Shown here in pieces: positions 33,554 to 42,209 of a stretch of DNA of 42,236 bases (the first letter of the stretch is position 1; each line of letters opens with the position of its first letter). This DNA is from Fusobacteria bacterium ZRK30 (GTDB lineage: Bacteria > Fusobacteriota > Fusobacteriia > Fusobacteriales > Fusobacteriaceae): contig CP102406.1 in assembly GCA_024628785.1 (NCBI GenBank), positions 1 through 42,236 on the forward strand, in the 5' to 3' direction. The translations under genes were made by a program, and so were the position numbers. The notes under the pieces were generated by a model that saw only the letters and a program-made list of their open reading frames with translations, searched no databases and was not told the origin of the DNA.

Positions 33554-34249
33554 ATGATAATATCAGTAAAGCTTAATAAAGGTGGGAGTGCTAAGACCTG
33601 GACTAGTGTTCAAGTGGCTCATGCTCTAGCTTTGAATGAAAAAAAAGTATTACTTTTAACAAGTGATTCTCAAAATAATACTTTAGATTTTTTAGGATAT
33701 GAGGGCTCTGTAACAACAGGATTGAAAGCTGCTGTCAATGGAAAAGAACATGAAATCTATAGACTTAGAGATAATCTTGAAGTTCTTCCTTTAGAAGATA
33801 ATTTTCTTTCTAAAGCTTTTTTTAAAAAATTAAAAAAATATCTTGATAAGATGAGAGAAAAATATGAATTTATAATTATAGATTCTATTCCAACTAAGGG
33901 AGTAGATGATCATTTTGTAGAATTAAGTGATAAAGTTATTATACCTATCTATTGTGATCGTGTGACTGTAGAAGGTGCTTTAGAAGTCATTGAAAATATT
34001 GGAAAAAATAAAATATTAGCTATTATTCCTAGTAGATATAAAAATGAAAAAAATCAAAAAGAATATCACGAATTATTAAAAGAGTCACTAGATGATTTAG
34101 ATGTTCTTTTAACAGATCCAGTAAAACATATGAGTTTTATTGCTGAATTAATAGATAAAGGTAAAACTATTTGGGAAAGTAACAATAAAAAAATTACAGA
34201 AGTTCAGGATATATTTATAGAACTTACTGGAGTGATTATAAATGAATAA
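33554..34249 (+). CDS. parA: ParA-type partition ATPase
   Basis: ParA ATPases move plasmid copies apart with a site-binding partner. ATG 33554 follows GAGGTG at a normal distance. GTG 33542 overlaps that site. It has 231 residues, a small ParA without the N-terminal HTH of type Ia. The deviant Walker A is KGGSAKT (residues 9-15), with the family's signature lysine at 9. Walker B is in EFIIIDSIPT. The switch QNNTLDFLG follows the second strand. It overlaps the next gene by 8 bp. Confidence 0.88.
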   Translation: MIISVKLNKGGSAKTWTSVQVAHALALNEKKVLLLTSDSQNNTLDFLGYEGSVTTGLKAAVNGKEHEIYRLRDNLEVLPLEDNFLSKAFFKKLKKYLDKMREKYEFIIIDSIPTKGVDDHFVELSDKVIIPIYCDRVTVEGALEVIENIGKNKILAIIPSRYKNEKNQKEYHELLKESLDDLDVLLTDPVKHMSFIAELIDKGKTIWESNNKKITEVQDIFIELTGVIINE

Positions 34250-34928
34250 GAATAATTTAAAAAATAGATTTAAACAGAGTATCGAAAAGAAAAAGGTTGA
34301 TAAAGTTAATCTCGTTGATACTCCTAAAATACTAGAAAATATAGAATTTAATTCTAATTATGTTTATACAGATGATCATGAATTAAATGATTTTTTAAAT
34401 GAAAGTTCTGATAAAATAAAAAAAATGCAAATGGTTGCATCAATTGTTTTAGGAGAAATTTTTGAAGAGGTTAAAAATAAATTAGGAAATCATTATCACG
34501 GTCTCTATGAAAAATGGTTAGAATTAAGTGGATATAACAGGATGACAGCTCTAAGACACAGGAATAGATATAAGTTATTTAAATCTTGTAACACCAATAA
34601 AGGTAAATTAACTATAGCTGAACTACCAATCAAACTAATTCAATATATTTGTGGTTTAGAATCAGAATATATTAAAGATATCATAATAAAAATTGATTCT
34701 GGAATTGACAAAAAAGAAATAAGTAACATAATAACTATAGAATATGAAGTTGATAAGAAAAATGATATAACAATTTTAAAAGATTTTAATTATAAAAAAA
34801 TTAAAAAAATTAAAACTTATGAAGATCTAGAAGTTTATAAAGAAAAATATGAGAAATTACAAGAGAGCCTAAAAGAGATAAATAGTTTATTAAAAGAAAA
34901 AGAAAAAGAGCTCCAAAAGAAAGGATAG
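34242..34928 (+). CDS. ParB-like partition partner
   Basis: The 228-residue product overlaps parA, which is the main reason to call it the partition partner. It lacks the classic ParB N-terminal CTP-binding motif. It has a helical middle with a possible helix-turn-helix (LSGYNRMTALRHRNRYKLFK) and a coiled-coil C-terminus (YKEKYEKLQESLKEINSLLK), fit for dimerisation. It should bind the GTTGTAAC/GTTACAAC palindromes. An alternative reading is a replication-control protein. Confidence 0.65.
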   Translation: MNKNNLKNRFKQSIEKKKVDKVNLVDTPKILENIEFNSNYVYTDDHELNDFLNESSDKIKKMQMVASIVLGEIFEEVKNKLGNHYHGLYEKWLELSGYNRMTALRHRNRYKLFKSCNTNKGKLTIAELPIKLIQYICGLESEYIKDIIIKIDSGIDKKEISNIITIEYEVDKKNDITILKDFNYKKIKKIKTYEDLEVYKEKYEKLQESLKEINSLLKEKEKELQKKG

Positions 34929-34979
34929 GCTCCATTAAAGCATCTAGAGATTCTAAAATAAAAGCAAAAGGAGAAATTA

Positions 34980-35594
34980 ATGGAAAAAATCATTTATGGT
35001 ACAACGAATGATGCCAAGGTAAAAGAGATGAAAGAGGCACTAAATGGTATGGATATTGAAATCATCGGGCTAAACGATATTAAAAAAAAAATACCTAAAG
35101 TAATTGAAGATGGGGAAACTCCATTAGAAAACGCCAAGAAAAAAGCTGAGACATATTTTCAAGAATTTAAAATCCCAGTTTTTTCTTGTGATTCAGGACT
35201 CTATTTTGAAGGAGTAGAGGATATAGATCAACCTGGAGTTTATATAAGAAGGGTTAAAGGAAGAGAACTTTCAGACGATGAAATGATAGAACATTATTCA
35301 AAAATTGCAAAAAAGAATGGTGGCGAAATTATTAGTCGCTATGAAAATGCTATCTATCTAAAAATAGATGAAAATACTAGTTTTGAATATCAAGGACCTG
35401 AAATATCTCTTAGTAATTTTATAATATCAGAAAAACCTTATGACAAAAAAATAAAAGGTTTTCCGCTAGATTCATTATCTAAAAATATTATGACTAATAA
35501 ATACTATCTTGAAGAAAAGGAACCAGACGAACAAGAGAATCGTATGAATGAAAGAGTTAAAAAATTTTTTAAAGAAAGTTTTAAGCAAAATTAG
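34980..35594 (+). CDS. Ham1/RdgB-type non-canonical purine NTP pyrophosphatase
   Basis: Ham1 enzymes hydrolyse ITP, dITP and XTP to the monophosphates. ATG 34980 follows AAAGGAG. The 204 residues carry the family landmarks: YGTTNDAKVKEMKEAL at the nucleotide pocket, ETPLENAKKKAETYF, then VFSCDSGLYFEGV with the metal-binding Asp, and GVYIRR. The C-terminus keeps ERVKKFFKESF. It is 51 bp after the ParB-like gene and before the second palindrome, so it is part of the par transcript. Why a plasmid carries it there is unclear. Confidence 0.82.
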   Translation: MEKIIYGTTNDAKVKEMKEALNGMDIEIIGLNDIKKKIPKVIEDGETPLENAKKKAETYFQEFKIPVFSCDSGLYFEGVEDIDQPGVYIRRVKGRELSDDEMIEHYSKIAKKNGGEIISRYENAIYLKIDENTSFEYQGPEISLSNFIISEKPYDKKIKGFPLDSLSKNIMTNKYYLEEKEPDEQENRMNERVKKFFKESFKQN

Positions 35595-35605
35595 TTAAAT
35601 AAAAA

Positions 35606-35640
35606 AACAAGAGTTGTAACACATGTTACAACTCTTGTTT
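35606..35640. terminator. Terminator containing the second par palindrome
   Basis: AAACAAGA-GTTGTAAC-ACAT-GTTACAAC-TCTTGTTT: a perfect long stem with T run that contains at 35613-35632 the same palindrome as the par operator. It ends both the par operon and the rep gene that faces it. Confidence 0.75.
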
Positions 35641-36816
35641 TTATTTTAAATCATATTCCTCTATTAACATTTGGATTTGTTCCCATGTTTTAGTCGTTTT
35701 TAAAGATGGTTTTAAAAACATATATCTCATTTTAGATAGTTTTTCCTTAGCTAATCTATCTAATTCACCTTTAAATTCCTCTAACTCTTTATCCAGGATC
35801 TCTTCTTTATCATCACCTTTTTTATTTATTTTTTCTTGTGTTACTAATACGTTTTTAATTTCTTTTTTTACTTCTGTTTGCTGTGTTACTATAACTATTT
35901 TCTTTTTATTATTTTCTATTCCTGTTTCTATTGTTTTTTCCAAATAAGAAAAAGCTTTTACCTCATAATTTATCTCCTGAATAGCAAACTTTAACCCATT
36001 AATTAGTAGATCTTCTGAATATTTTTTTACTAACTTTTCAATATTTGAAACTGTTAATAATGGCTTTATAAATCTATTTTTCTTAGCTTTTTCAATTATT
36101 TTATTTAACTGTTCTGAGATCTTTATCTCAGTAATAAATTTACTTTCTAAATTTTTAAGAGAACAATAATTTTCCCAAGAAAATTTTAAAGATTTTATTT
36201 TTCTACCATCTTTTATTTTTTCTAATTTAAGATCTGGAAAAAATGGTGATAATTCTAATATTGCTGGTTTAATAACTCTTCTATCTACCTCTCCCATCTT
36301 ATAGCTCTCAGGAACACATAAGACCCTTTTAAATTCTTCAACGTATATACTTAAAAAATTAGTTGATTCAAATTGCTTTAGTAATCTAAAAATATTTTTA
36401 GAATATGAAGATTTCAAACTCACAAATTGTTCCAACTCAAATTGAGTATAAGTTAAAAAATCATTTAGCATATAATAAAACCGTTCATGAACTTGAACCT
36501 CAAGCTCATTATTAACTGGATCTATTACAAATTCATTGAACAAATTAAACATTACTATTTTTCCATCAGGTAAAGTTATCTTTTGACTTAAATTTAATAA
36601 CTTAAAGTTTAAATTTTCCAAAGATTTTAAAAATCTATTTGAGTGGGTATCGCCATTAGATATATTTCTCAATTCTGTAAATTTAATTTTGATTTTATTA
36701 GTCCCCTCTTCCTTAGCTTTAAAAAGTAACGAGAAAAAAATATTTATCTCTTTTTCACTAAAATTTCGAAGAGGTATTTTATTTATATCGCTATGATATT
36801 TAACCAATTTTGCCAT
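35641..36816 (-). CDS. rep: Rep_3-type plasmid replication initiator 1
   Basis: Initiators of this class bind iterons by two winged-helix domains and open the origin. The 391-residue product starts LVKYHSDINKIPLRNFSEKE and has the first winged helix (FTELRNISNGDTHSNRFLKS) and the second (LKSSYSKNIFRLLKQFESTN, then FKRVLCVPESYKMGEVDRRV), the RepE/RepA pattern. The C-terminal 130 residues (IIEKAKKNRFIKPLLTVSNI and a lysine-rich stretch) are extra. Four 22-bp iterons lie 79 bp upstream of its start. It shows clear similarity in layout to the second initiator at 38004. Confidence 0.85.
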   Translation of the reverse strand: MAKLVKYHSDINKIPLRNFSEKEINIFFSLLFKAKEEGTNKIKIKFTELRNISNGDTHSNRFLKSLENLNFKLLNLSQKITLPDGKIVMFNLFNEFVIDPVNNELEVQVHERFYYMLNDFLTYTQFELEQFVSLKSSYSKNIFRLLKQFESTNFLSIYVEEFKRVLCVPESYKMGEVDRRVIKPAILELSPFFPDLKLEKIKDGRKIKSLKFSWENYCSLKNLESKFITEIKISEQLNKIIEKAKKNRFIKPLLTVSNIEKLVKKYSEDLLINGLKFAIQEINYEVKAFSYLEKTIETGIENNKKKIVIVTQQTEVKKEIKNVLVTQEKINKKGDDKEEILDKELEEFKGELDRLAKEKLSKMRYMFLKPSLKTTKTWEQIQMLIEEYDLK

Positions 36817-36895
36817 ACTTAGTCACATCCAATTTTTTTATTTATATTAAAAGTATAATACAAAAGATGGCACATAGCAAATTAATGCCACATTT

Positions 36896-36983
36896 AACTG
36901 ACATCATGCCATCTAATAACTGACATCATGCCATCTAATAACTGACATCATGCCATCTAATGACTGACATCATGCCATCTAAT
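36896..36983. repeat. Four 22-bp iterons of initiator 1 (origin 1)
   Basis: AACTGACATCATGCCATCT plus AAT is repeated head to tail at 36896, 36918, 36940 and 36962 (the last with G first). A fifth, degenerate copy (ACTGACATTATGCCATCT) lies at 37112-37129. An inverted half (AGATGGCA, about 36866) lies nearer the gene, probably for autoregulation. Confidence 0.9.
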
Positions 36984-37378
36984 GAAGTGTTCGGATTTGT
37001 TTTAGCCCTTTTTTACCAATGGGTACAGACGTTCGGTTTTTGCCTAAAAGGTCTTTAAAAGATTAATTAAAAGATTCTTCTAAAAGAAAGGATAGAATAT
37101 TTTTAAAATTTACTGACATTATGCCATCTTTTAATAAAAATCTCTATAAGAGATAAACACATAAATATTTATATAAAGTTCTTATTTTAGATCTAAAATC
37201 TTTTTTAAAGTGTCAAATTTTTGATTTAAGAGGCTACCAAACGATTTCAAGTGTATTTACATAGCTAAACATTGAAAATCGCTTAAAATCAAAATTAAAG
37301 AGGTAAGAAATATCAAAATTTAAAGTATAATATTAATATTAAGAAAAGTTAGAAATCTTGAATTATGGAGGTATTTTT
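36984..37378. other. AT-rich origin region, no gene
   Basis: It follows the iterons and is AT-rich, with one degenerate iteron at 37112 and an inverted pair CGATTTCAA/TTGAAAATCG near 37239-37276. It is the likely duplex-opening zone of origin 1. I see no gene. Confidence 0.5.
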
Positions 37379-37840
37379 ATGAAAAAAATATTATTAACTT
37401 TTTTACTGTTTGGAACTCTGGTATTTGGAGAAACATTAGTTGGAAAAGTAATTAAAGTTTACGATGGAGATACTATGACTATGTTGGTAGATGGAGAAAA
37501 AGAAAAGATTAGATTTTATGGGGTTGACTCTCCTGAAAGAAATCAAAGTTATGGGATTGAATCCAGGGATTTTGTTAGAAGTAAAATTATGGATAAAAAA
37601 GTGAAAGTAAAAATAGTAGATACCGACAGGTATGGAAGAAAGATAGGGAAGATCTATTATGACAACAATAGATATCTAAACCTTGAATGCGTAAGAACAG
37701 GTAACGCTTGGTGGTATGAATATTATGCCAGTAATGAAGAAGACTTGAAATCAGCACAAGAACAGACCAAAAGCTCAAGGAAGGGGCTGTGGAGGGAGAA
37801 GAATCCTGTGAATCCATATGAGTGGAGGAAGAAAAATTAA
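37379..37840 (+). CDS. Secreted thermonuclease (staphylococcal nuclease family)
   Basis: It cuts DNA and RNA with calcium outside the cytoplasm. ATG 37379 follows GGAGGTATTTTT. The signal peptide is MKKILLTFLLFGTLVFG. The OB-fold core is complete: VIKVYDGDTMTM (calcium Asp), RFYGVDSPERNQSYG (catalytic Arg and Glu), DTDRYGRKIGKI (second Arg) and LWREKNPVNPYEWRK at the end. It has 153 residues in total. SNases are common on plasmids and beside transfer genes. Here it stands alone between the two replication genes with its own terminator. Confidence 0.92.
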   Translation: MKKILLTFLLFGTLVFGETLVGKVIKVYDGDTMTMLVDGEKEKIRFYGVDSPERNQSYGIESRDFVRSKIMDKKVKVKIVDTDRYGRKIGKIYYDNNRYLNLECVRTGNAWWYEYYASNEEDLKSAQEQTKSSRKGLWREKNPVNPYEWRKKN

Positions 37841-37873
37841 AAAAGTAGAGAATTTTTTTTCTCTACTTTTTTT
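37841..37873. terminator. Terminator of the thermonuclease gene
   Basis: AAAAGTAGAGAA pairs with TTCTCTACTTTT, followed by T residues. Confidence 0.85.
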
Positions 37874-37897
37874 AGTTCTAAGAATTATGTTTTGATG

Positions 37898-37990
37898 GGT
37901 ACACGGATTAGGTCTAATAAATTCTTTGATTTTCACTGATTATTTCTATCTGTGATAATCCATTTAAATCAGATCGGATCCGCGTTCTAT
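37898..37990. repeat. Dispersed intergenic repeat, copy 4 (long form)
   Basis: Begins GGTACACGGATTAGGTCTAA, contains TTTTCACTGATTATTTCTAT and TCTGTGATAATC, and ends CCGCGTTCTAT just outside the rep 2 stop. Copy 3 has the same place relative to its gene. Confidence 0.75.
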
Positions 37991-38003
37991 GGTTTTTTTA
38001 TGA

Positions 38004-38891
38004 TTATAAATTATATTCCAATTTGAAATTATTGAGTTCATCTTCTGTTTGGATTTTGTGGAGAATTTGGTGCAGGTTATCAAATTCTTTTACATTTGAG
38101 ATAAATTTTATTAGTTTTGAAAATAACCTCACCTTTTCAGCTTCAAAATCTGTTTTATAGGCTCTAATTTCGCAATTTTGAGGTTTTTTACACTTAAGAG
38201 GTGTTGTGGTTCTATTTTGGCACTTCAACCCCTTAAAACCGATATAAGAGCTCCAAGTGAAATCTAATCTGAAAACTGATTTACCTTTTTTTATTTTTTC
38301 TACTTTCAATCCCTTATAAAATCTAGAAAGTTCTTTGATTATAGGCTGTAAAACTCTCTGATCTATTTTGCTGATAGAATAACTGTCCGGGATTCCAAGA
38401 AGATGTTTAAACTTATCTAAATAAATTTTGAAAAAAACAGACTTTTTAAACTGCTGGAGAAGGCGAAACATATTTTTCGCATAGACTCCCTTTACAGAAT
38501 TCAGATCTTTAAGTCTGAAAAATGTAAAAGGATCATCTTTGGTTTTTGGAAACCAGCCTATATTCGGATTGATTTTTATGGTCAGGGTTGAATTTGTTTT
38601 ATCAAAAGACAGGTCGGTAAAGACACAGGAGATTGATTGAGTCTGATAATTTTCAAATTCACTGTTCACATTCATTAATTTTCTGAAGGTGCTTTCAATG
38701 GATTTTGCAAATCTATCGCAATGATATTCACCACAAGAAAGGTTTCTTAGTTCATTACAGGACATAGTGACCTTTAGGGAATTTAAATTTTGTGCTTTGA
38801 AAAGGATCGCAAAGAAGATATTTATTTCCTTTGCTGTTAAACCCTTTAAAGAGATGTTGTTGATGTCGTTAGAAAATTTTACAACTGTCAT
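38004..38891 (-). CDS. rep: Rep_3-type plasmid replication initiator 2
   Basis: The 295-residue product starts VVKFSNDINNISLKGLTAKE and follows initiator 1 block by block: INIFFAILFKA, NELRNLSCGEYHCDRFAKS, GVYAKNMFRLLQQFKKS, FKHLLGIPDSYSISKIDQRV. It lacks the long C-terminal tail of initiator 1 and carries three or four Cys there (GLKCQNRTTTPLKCKKPQNC). It has its own, different 22-bp iterons upstream at 39031. Two initiators in the same orientation, 1.2 kb apart, suggest that two replicons fused. Confidence 0.85.
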   Translation of the reverse strand: MTVVKFSNDINNISLKGLTAKEINIFFAILFKAQNLNSLKVTMSCNELRNLSCGEYHCDRFAKSIESTFRKLMNVNSEFENYQTQSISCVFTDLSFDKTNSTLTIKINPNIGWFPKTKDDPFTFFRLKDLNSVKGVYAKNMFRLLQQFKKSVFFKIYLDKFKHLLGIPDSYSISKIDQRVLQPIIKELSRFYKGLKVEKIKKGKSVFRLDFTWSSYIGFKGLKCQNRTTTPLKCKKPQNCEIRAYKTDFEAEKVRLFSKLIKFISNVKEFDNLHQILHKIQTEDELNNFKLEYNL

Positions 38892-39030
38892 AAGATACCT
38901 CCTCAGTAATTAAAACTAATGATAAGTAAGCATAAAAATCAAATATTAAATTTTTTTAATTTTTCATTAGGAATATGAGTATAATCTTAAAAGAAATAAA
39001 AAGCAAGTAATGAGTTGATAAAATTGGAAA

Positions 39031-39107
39031 TTTGGGTCATTATCTATGGGTTTTTGGGTCATTGTTTATGGAAATTTGGGTCATTATGTGTGGGTTTTTG
39101 GGTCTAC
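39031..39107. repeat. 22-bp iterons of initiator 2 (origin 2)
   Basis: Copies begin TTTGGGTCATT at 39031, 39053 and 39075, spaced exactly 22 bp, with a partial fourth (TTTGGGTC) at 39097. The 3' halves vary. A single outlying match lies at 11147. Confidence 0.85.
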
Positions 39108-39312
39108 ATGTTGACTGTAGACCAATAGTAAGTAAAGCTAGAACAAAGGTAAAAGCTTTTAAAAGTATTTAAAATATATTAAAAACGTGAGCTTTGTAAA
39201 ACAAGTAAGAAGTAAAAAGTAAGATGTAAGAGGTTAAAGGTAATGAATATAGGGGGTAGAGATGGAAACATAGATCAATATTATAGTTATTAAGGGATGG
39301 TAAGATAAAGGT

Positions 39313-39347
39313 AAGTAGTAAGTAGTAAGTAGTAAGTAGTAAGTAGT
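39313..39347. repeat. Five tandem copies of AAGTAGT
   Basis: 35 bases, all perfect. Copy number is likely to vary between isolates. Related AGTAAGTAGT strings occur at about 33308-33320. Confidence 0.8.
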
Positions 39348-39370
39348 ACCCGTAAAGGGCATCATCAAAA
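39346..39370 (+). repeat. Short dispersed repeat, copy 2
   Basis: GTACCCGTAAAGGGCATCAT; partner of 13133-13157 with one difference. Confidence 0.45.
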
Positions 39371-39709
39371 TGCTAATAGTTTACTCTGTAAACGTAGAAT
39401 TTTGGGATAAGCAGTAAGGGGGATATCTGTAGATTTTTGAGAGAGAAAAAATCTTATTGAAAAATTTTTTAGGATTTTTTTAAGTTATTTTCCTTAATGA
39501 ATTGTATATAAATTATGGCGAAGGAATAAAATACGTTGAAAAGGGAGTAGATAAGGAATATACTAGAAGTAATAAAGATAGATAGAAGTATAGAATAGTT
39601 AGTAGACATGGTGAAACTGTACTTAAAGAAACATAAACAACTCAATTAGAAGGGGAAAGTTTATAAAGAATAAGCCTATATCTTAAAATTTGATTAAAGT
39701 GGAGAAAGT

Positions 39710-42199
39710 ATGGAAAAAATAAATTATATAGAACTAGAAAAAATAATAGAAAATATAGATGAGGTATATGCCCACAGAAAAGAGTTAGATGGAGAAATAA
39801 TCTATGAGAGTCTTTTGGAACACTCAGAAACAGTAAAAAAAAACTTAAAGATGTTAATAGAAAAGAAAAATTTAAATATTGTCATAGATAATTTAGGAAA
39901 AAAATTCTTTGAAAATAAAGCAGATATAGTTCTTTGGAAAAATTTACTTTTCAATGGAATCTATCTCCATGACTTAGGAAAGATAAATATTAATTTTCAG
40001 GCAGAAAAGATGAAAAATTTAAAAAGTAAACTCAGTAATGATATACCTACATCAAATCATTCGTTATTTTCTGCATATCTCTATATTGAAACTATGCTGG
40101 AGAACTTTTTTCCAGGGGATGATGTAGAAGATATAGAGGATGAAATGCTTTATTTCTTGGTATTAAATGCTTACATAATATCTAAGCATCATGGATCACT
40201 GGATAGTTTTTGTGAGTTTGTAGAGGGAAGTTTAGGAAATGTTGATGAAGAAAAGATATCTAAACTACTTTTTAACTTTAAAGGGATGGTTCAAATAGAG
40301 GATATAGAAGATGATTTAACTCTTGAGTCGGTTGGGAGTATGGAACACTATATATATGCCAAATTATTATTTTCAATGTTGGTAGTTTCTGATATTTATG
40401 GAACAAAGGAATATATGGAAGACAAAGAAGTGGGTGATATAGGAGTCTTAAAAAAAGAAGATAGTCTTTTTGAAAAGATAAGAGATCCAGAAAGTGGTTC
40501 GGTTTTTTGTAATATAAAAAAATACAAGGATTTTTTAGGGGGTAAAGGATGTAATCCATTTGATAAAAATTCTATAAACATATTGAGAAGTGAGATGTTT
40601 TTAGAAGCTGAAAAAAATCTATTGGAAGGAATAAAAAATAACATATTTTATCTGGAAGCACCTACGGGATCAGGGAAAACTATTACTTCATTGAACTTAG
40701 CCTATAGGATAACAGATGAGATAGAGGAGATAAATAAGATATTTTATATATTTCCATTTAATACTCTGGTGGAACAGACGAAGGATTCTATTGAAGATGT
40801 ATTGGGAAAGGATATAATAGAGGGAAAAATGGGAGTAATAAATTCATTGACACCGTTAGAGGTAGAGGAGGATAAGGGGGAAGTTCCTGATTATGATAAG
40901 GGAGTAACAGACAGGGAATTTATTCATTATCCTTTGGTTTTGACCTCCCATGTAAATTTCTTTAAATATTTATTTGGGGTGAATAAAAAAGATAACTATC
41001 CATTGTTACATCTGGCAAATAGTGTTGTTATTATGGATGAAATCCAATCATATAAAAATAAGATTTGGAGGGAGATTATCCAGTTTCTACATAAATATGG
41101 GGAACTTTTAAATATAAAGATAATAATAATGAGTGCTACCCTGCCAAAATTAAGTTATTTGGCCAGTAATGAAAGGTATAAACACTTGATAGAAGACAGG
41201 GATAAATATTTTAAAGCTCCTATATTTAAAGACAGAGTACAATTGGACTTTAGTTTACTTGACCTAGATAAAGAGGAAATATTTTCTAAATTAATGGAAA
41301 AAATTAAAGAATACCCTAAAGACATGATACTTATTGAATTTTTAAGCAAGAAAAAAGCCTTTGAATTTTATACTCTAGTGAAGGAGTGCTGTATAAAATC
41401 AGAGTTGTTGACTGGGGATGACAGCAGGGGTGAAAGAAAAAGGATAATAGATAAAACTAAAAAACTAGAAAAAGTGCCCAAAGATAAAAGAGAGGAAGGA
41501 ATGGTCCTTATATCTACCCAGGTAATAGAGGCAGGGGTTGATATCGATATGGATATAGGTTTTAAAGATATTTCCCTATTTGATTCGGAAGAACAATTTA
41601 TGGGAAGGGTAAACAGATCATGCAAAAAGACAGGAAAAGTATATTTTTTTGATTTAACCAGTGCCCAAAGGATATATAAAGAGGATGAAAGAAGGAATAA
41701 TTCTCTGACACTTGCTTGTGAAGAAAACAGGGAGTTGTTAAAAAAGAAGGATTTTCAAGGATATTATACTAAGGTAATGGAAAGGCTGGAGTTAAGGAAT
41801 GAATTTTTAGAGGATTTGTTGGAAGATCTTGATTTTAAAAAAATATCCAAAGAGATGAAATTAATAAATGAACAGAATAAATATCAAATATTTATAAACA
41901 GGGAGATAGAAGTAGAAAAAAACGGGTGTAAGATCAGATTAAATGGGCTGGATGTCTGGAATGAATTTTTAGATATACTAAAAATAAATAAGAATAACTA
42001 CAGTGAAAGAAAGGTAAGATTATCCCAGGTAATGGAAAAGATGAATGAATTTATATATGAACTGTATAATATGCCAGGGAACTATGCCGATGAAAAAGCA
42101 GGAATATTTTTCATAGAGGATGGGGAAGATTACTTTACAGAGGGAAAACTAGACAGGGAAAGACTGGAAATAAAGAAAGAATTTGACTTCATAGTATAG
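39710..42199 (+). CDS. cas3: Cas3 helicase-nuclease of type I-B
   Basis: Cas3 is recruited by target-bound Cascade, unwinds DNA and degrades it. The 829-residue product has an N-terminal HD nuclease: His38 (LLEHSE), His87-Asp88 (YLHDLGK), His117 (SNHSLF) and His160-His161 (SKHHGS), all metal-site positions. The SF2 helicase follows, with Walker A EAPTGSGKT (about 316-324), VIMDEIQSY as motif II, MSATLP as motif III, STQVIEAGVDID as motif V and QFMGRVNRS as motif VI. It appears intact. Its stop is 10 bp before cas4, so it is the first gene of the cas operon across the circular join. Confidence 0.95.
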   Translation: MEKINYIELEKIIENIDEVYAHRKELDGEIIYESLLEHSETVKKNLKMLIEKKNLNIVIDNLGKKFFENKADIVLWKNLLFNGIYLHDLGKININFQAEKMKNLKSKLSNDIPTSNHSLFSAYLYIETMLENFFPGDDVEDIEDEMLYFLVLNAYIISKHHGSLDSFCEFVEGSLGNVDEEKISKLLFNFKGMVQIEDIEDDLTLESVGSMEHYIYAKLLFSMLVVSDIYGTKEYMEDKEVGDIGVLKKEDSLFEKIRDPESGSVFCNIKKYKDFLGGKGCNPFDKNSINILRSEMFLEAEKNLLEGIKNNIFYLEAPTGSGKTITSLNLAYRITDEIEEINKIFYIFPFNTLVEQTKDSIEDVLGKDIIEGKMGVINSLTPLEVEEDKGEVPDYDKGVTDREFIHYPLVLTSHVNFFKYLFGVNKKDNYPLLHLANSVVIMDEIQSYKNKIWREIIQFLHKYGELLNIKIIIMSATLPKLSYLASNERYKHLIEDRDKYFKAPIFKDRVQLDFSLLDLDKEEIFSKLMEKIKEYPKDMILIEFLSKKKAFEFYTLVKECCIKSELLTGDDSRGERKRIIDKTKKLEKVPKDKREEGMVLISTQVIEAGVDIDMDIGFKDISLFDSEEQFMGRVNRSCKKTGKVYFFDLTSAQRIYKEDERRNNSLTLACEENRELLKKKDFQGYYTKVMERLELRNEFLEDLLEDLDFKKISKEMKLINEQNKYQIFINREIEVEKNGCKIRLNGLDVWNEFLDILKINKNNYSERKVRLSQVMEKMNEFIYELYNMPGNYADEKAGIFFIEDGEDYFTEGKLDRERLEIKKEFDFIV

Positions 42200-42209
42200 G
42201 AGGAAAATT

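Larger units (their letters stand above)
39108..39709. other. Gene-free stretch between origin 2 and cas3
   Basis: AT-rich sequence with many AGTAAGTA-like repeats. It holds a perfect tandem 7-mer (39313-39347) and copy 2 of the short repeat (39346). No reading frame is convincing. The promoter of cas3 should lie in the last 200 bp, but I cannot choose it. Confidence 0.5.
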
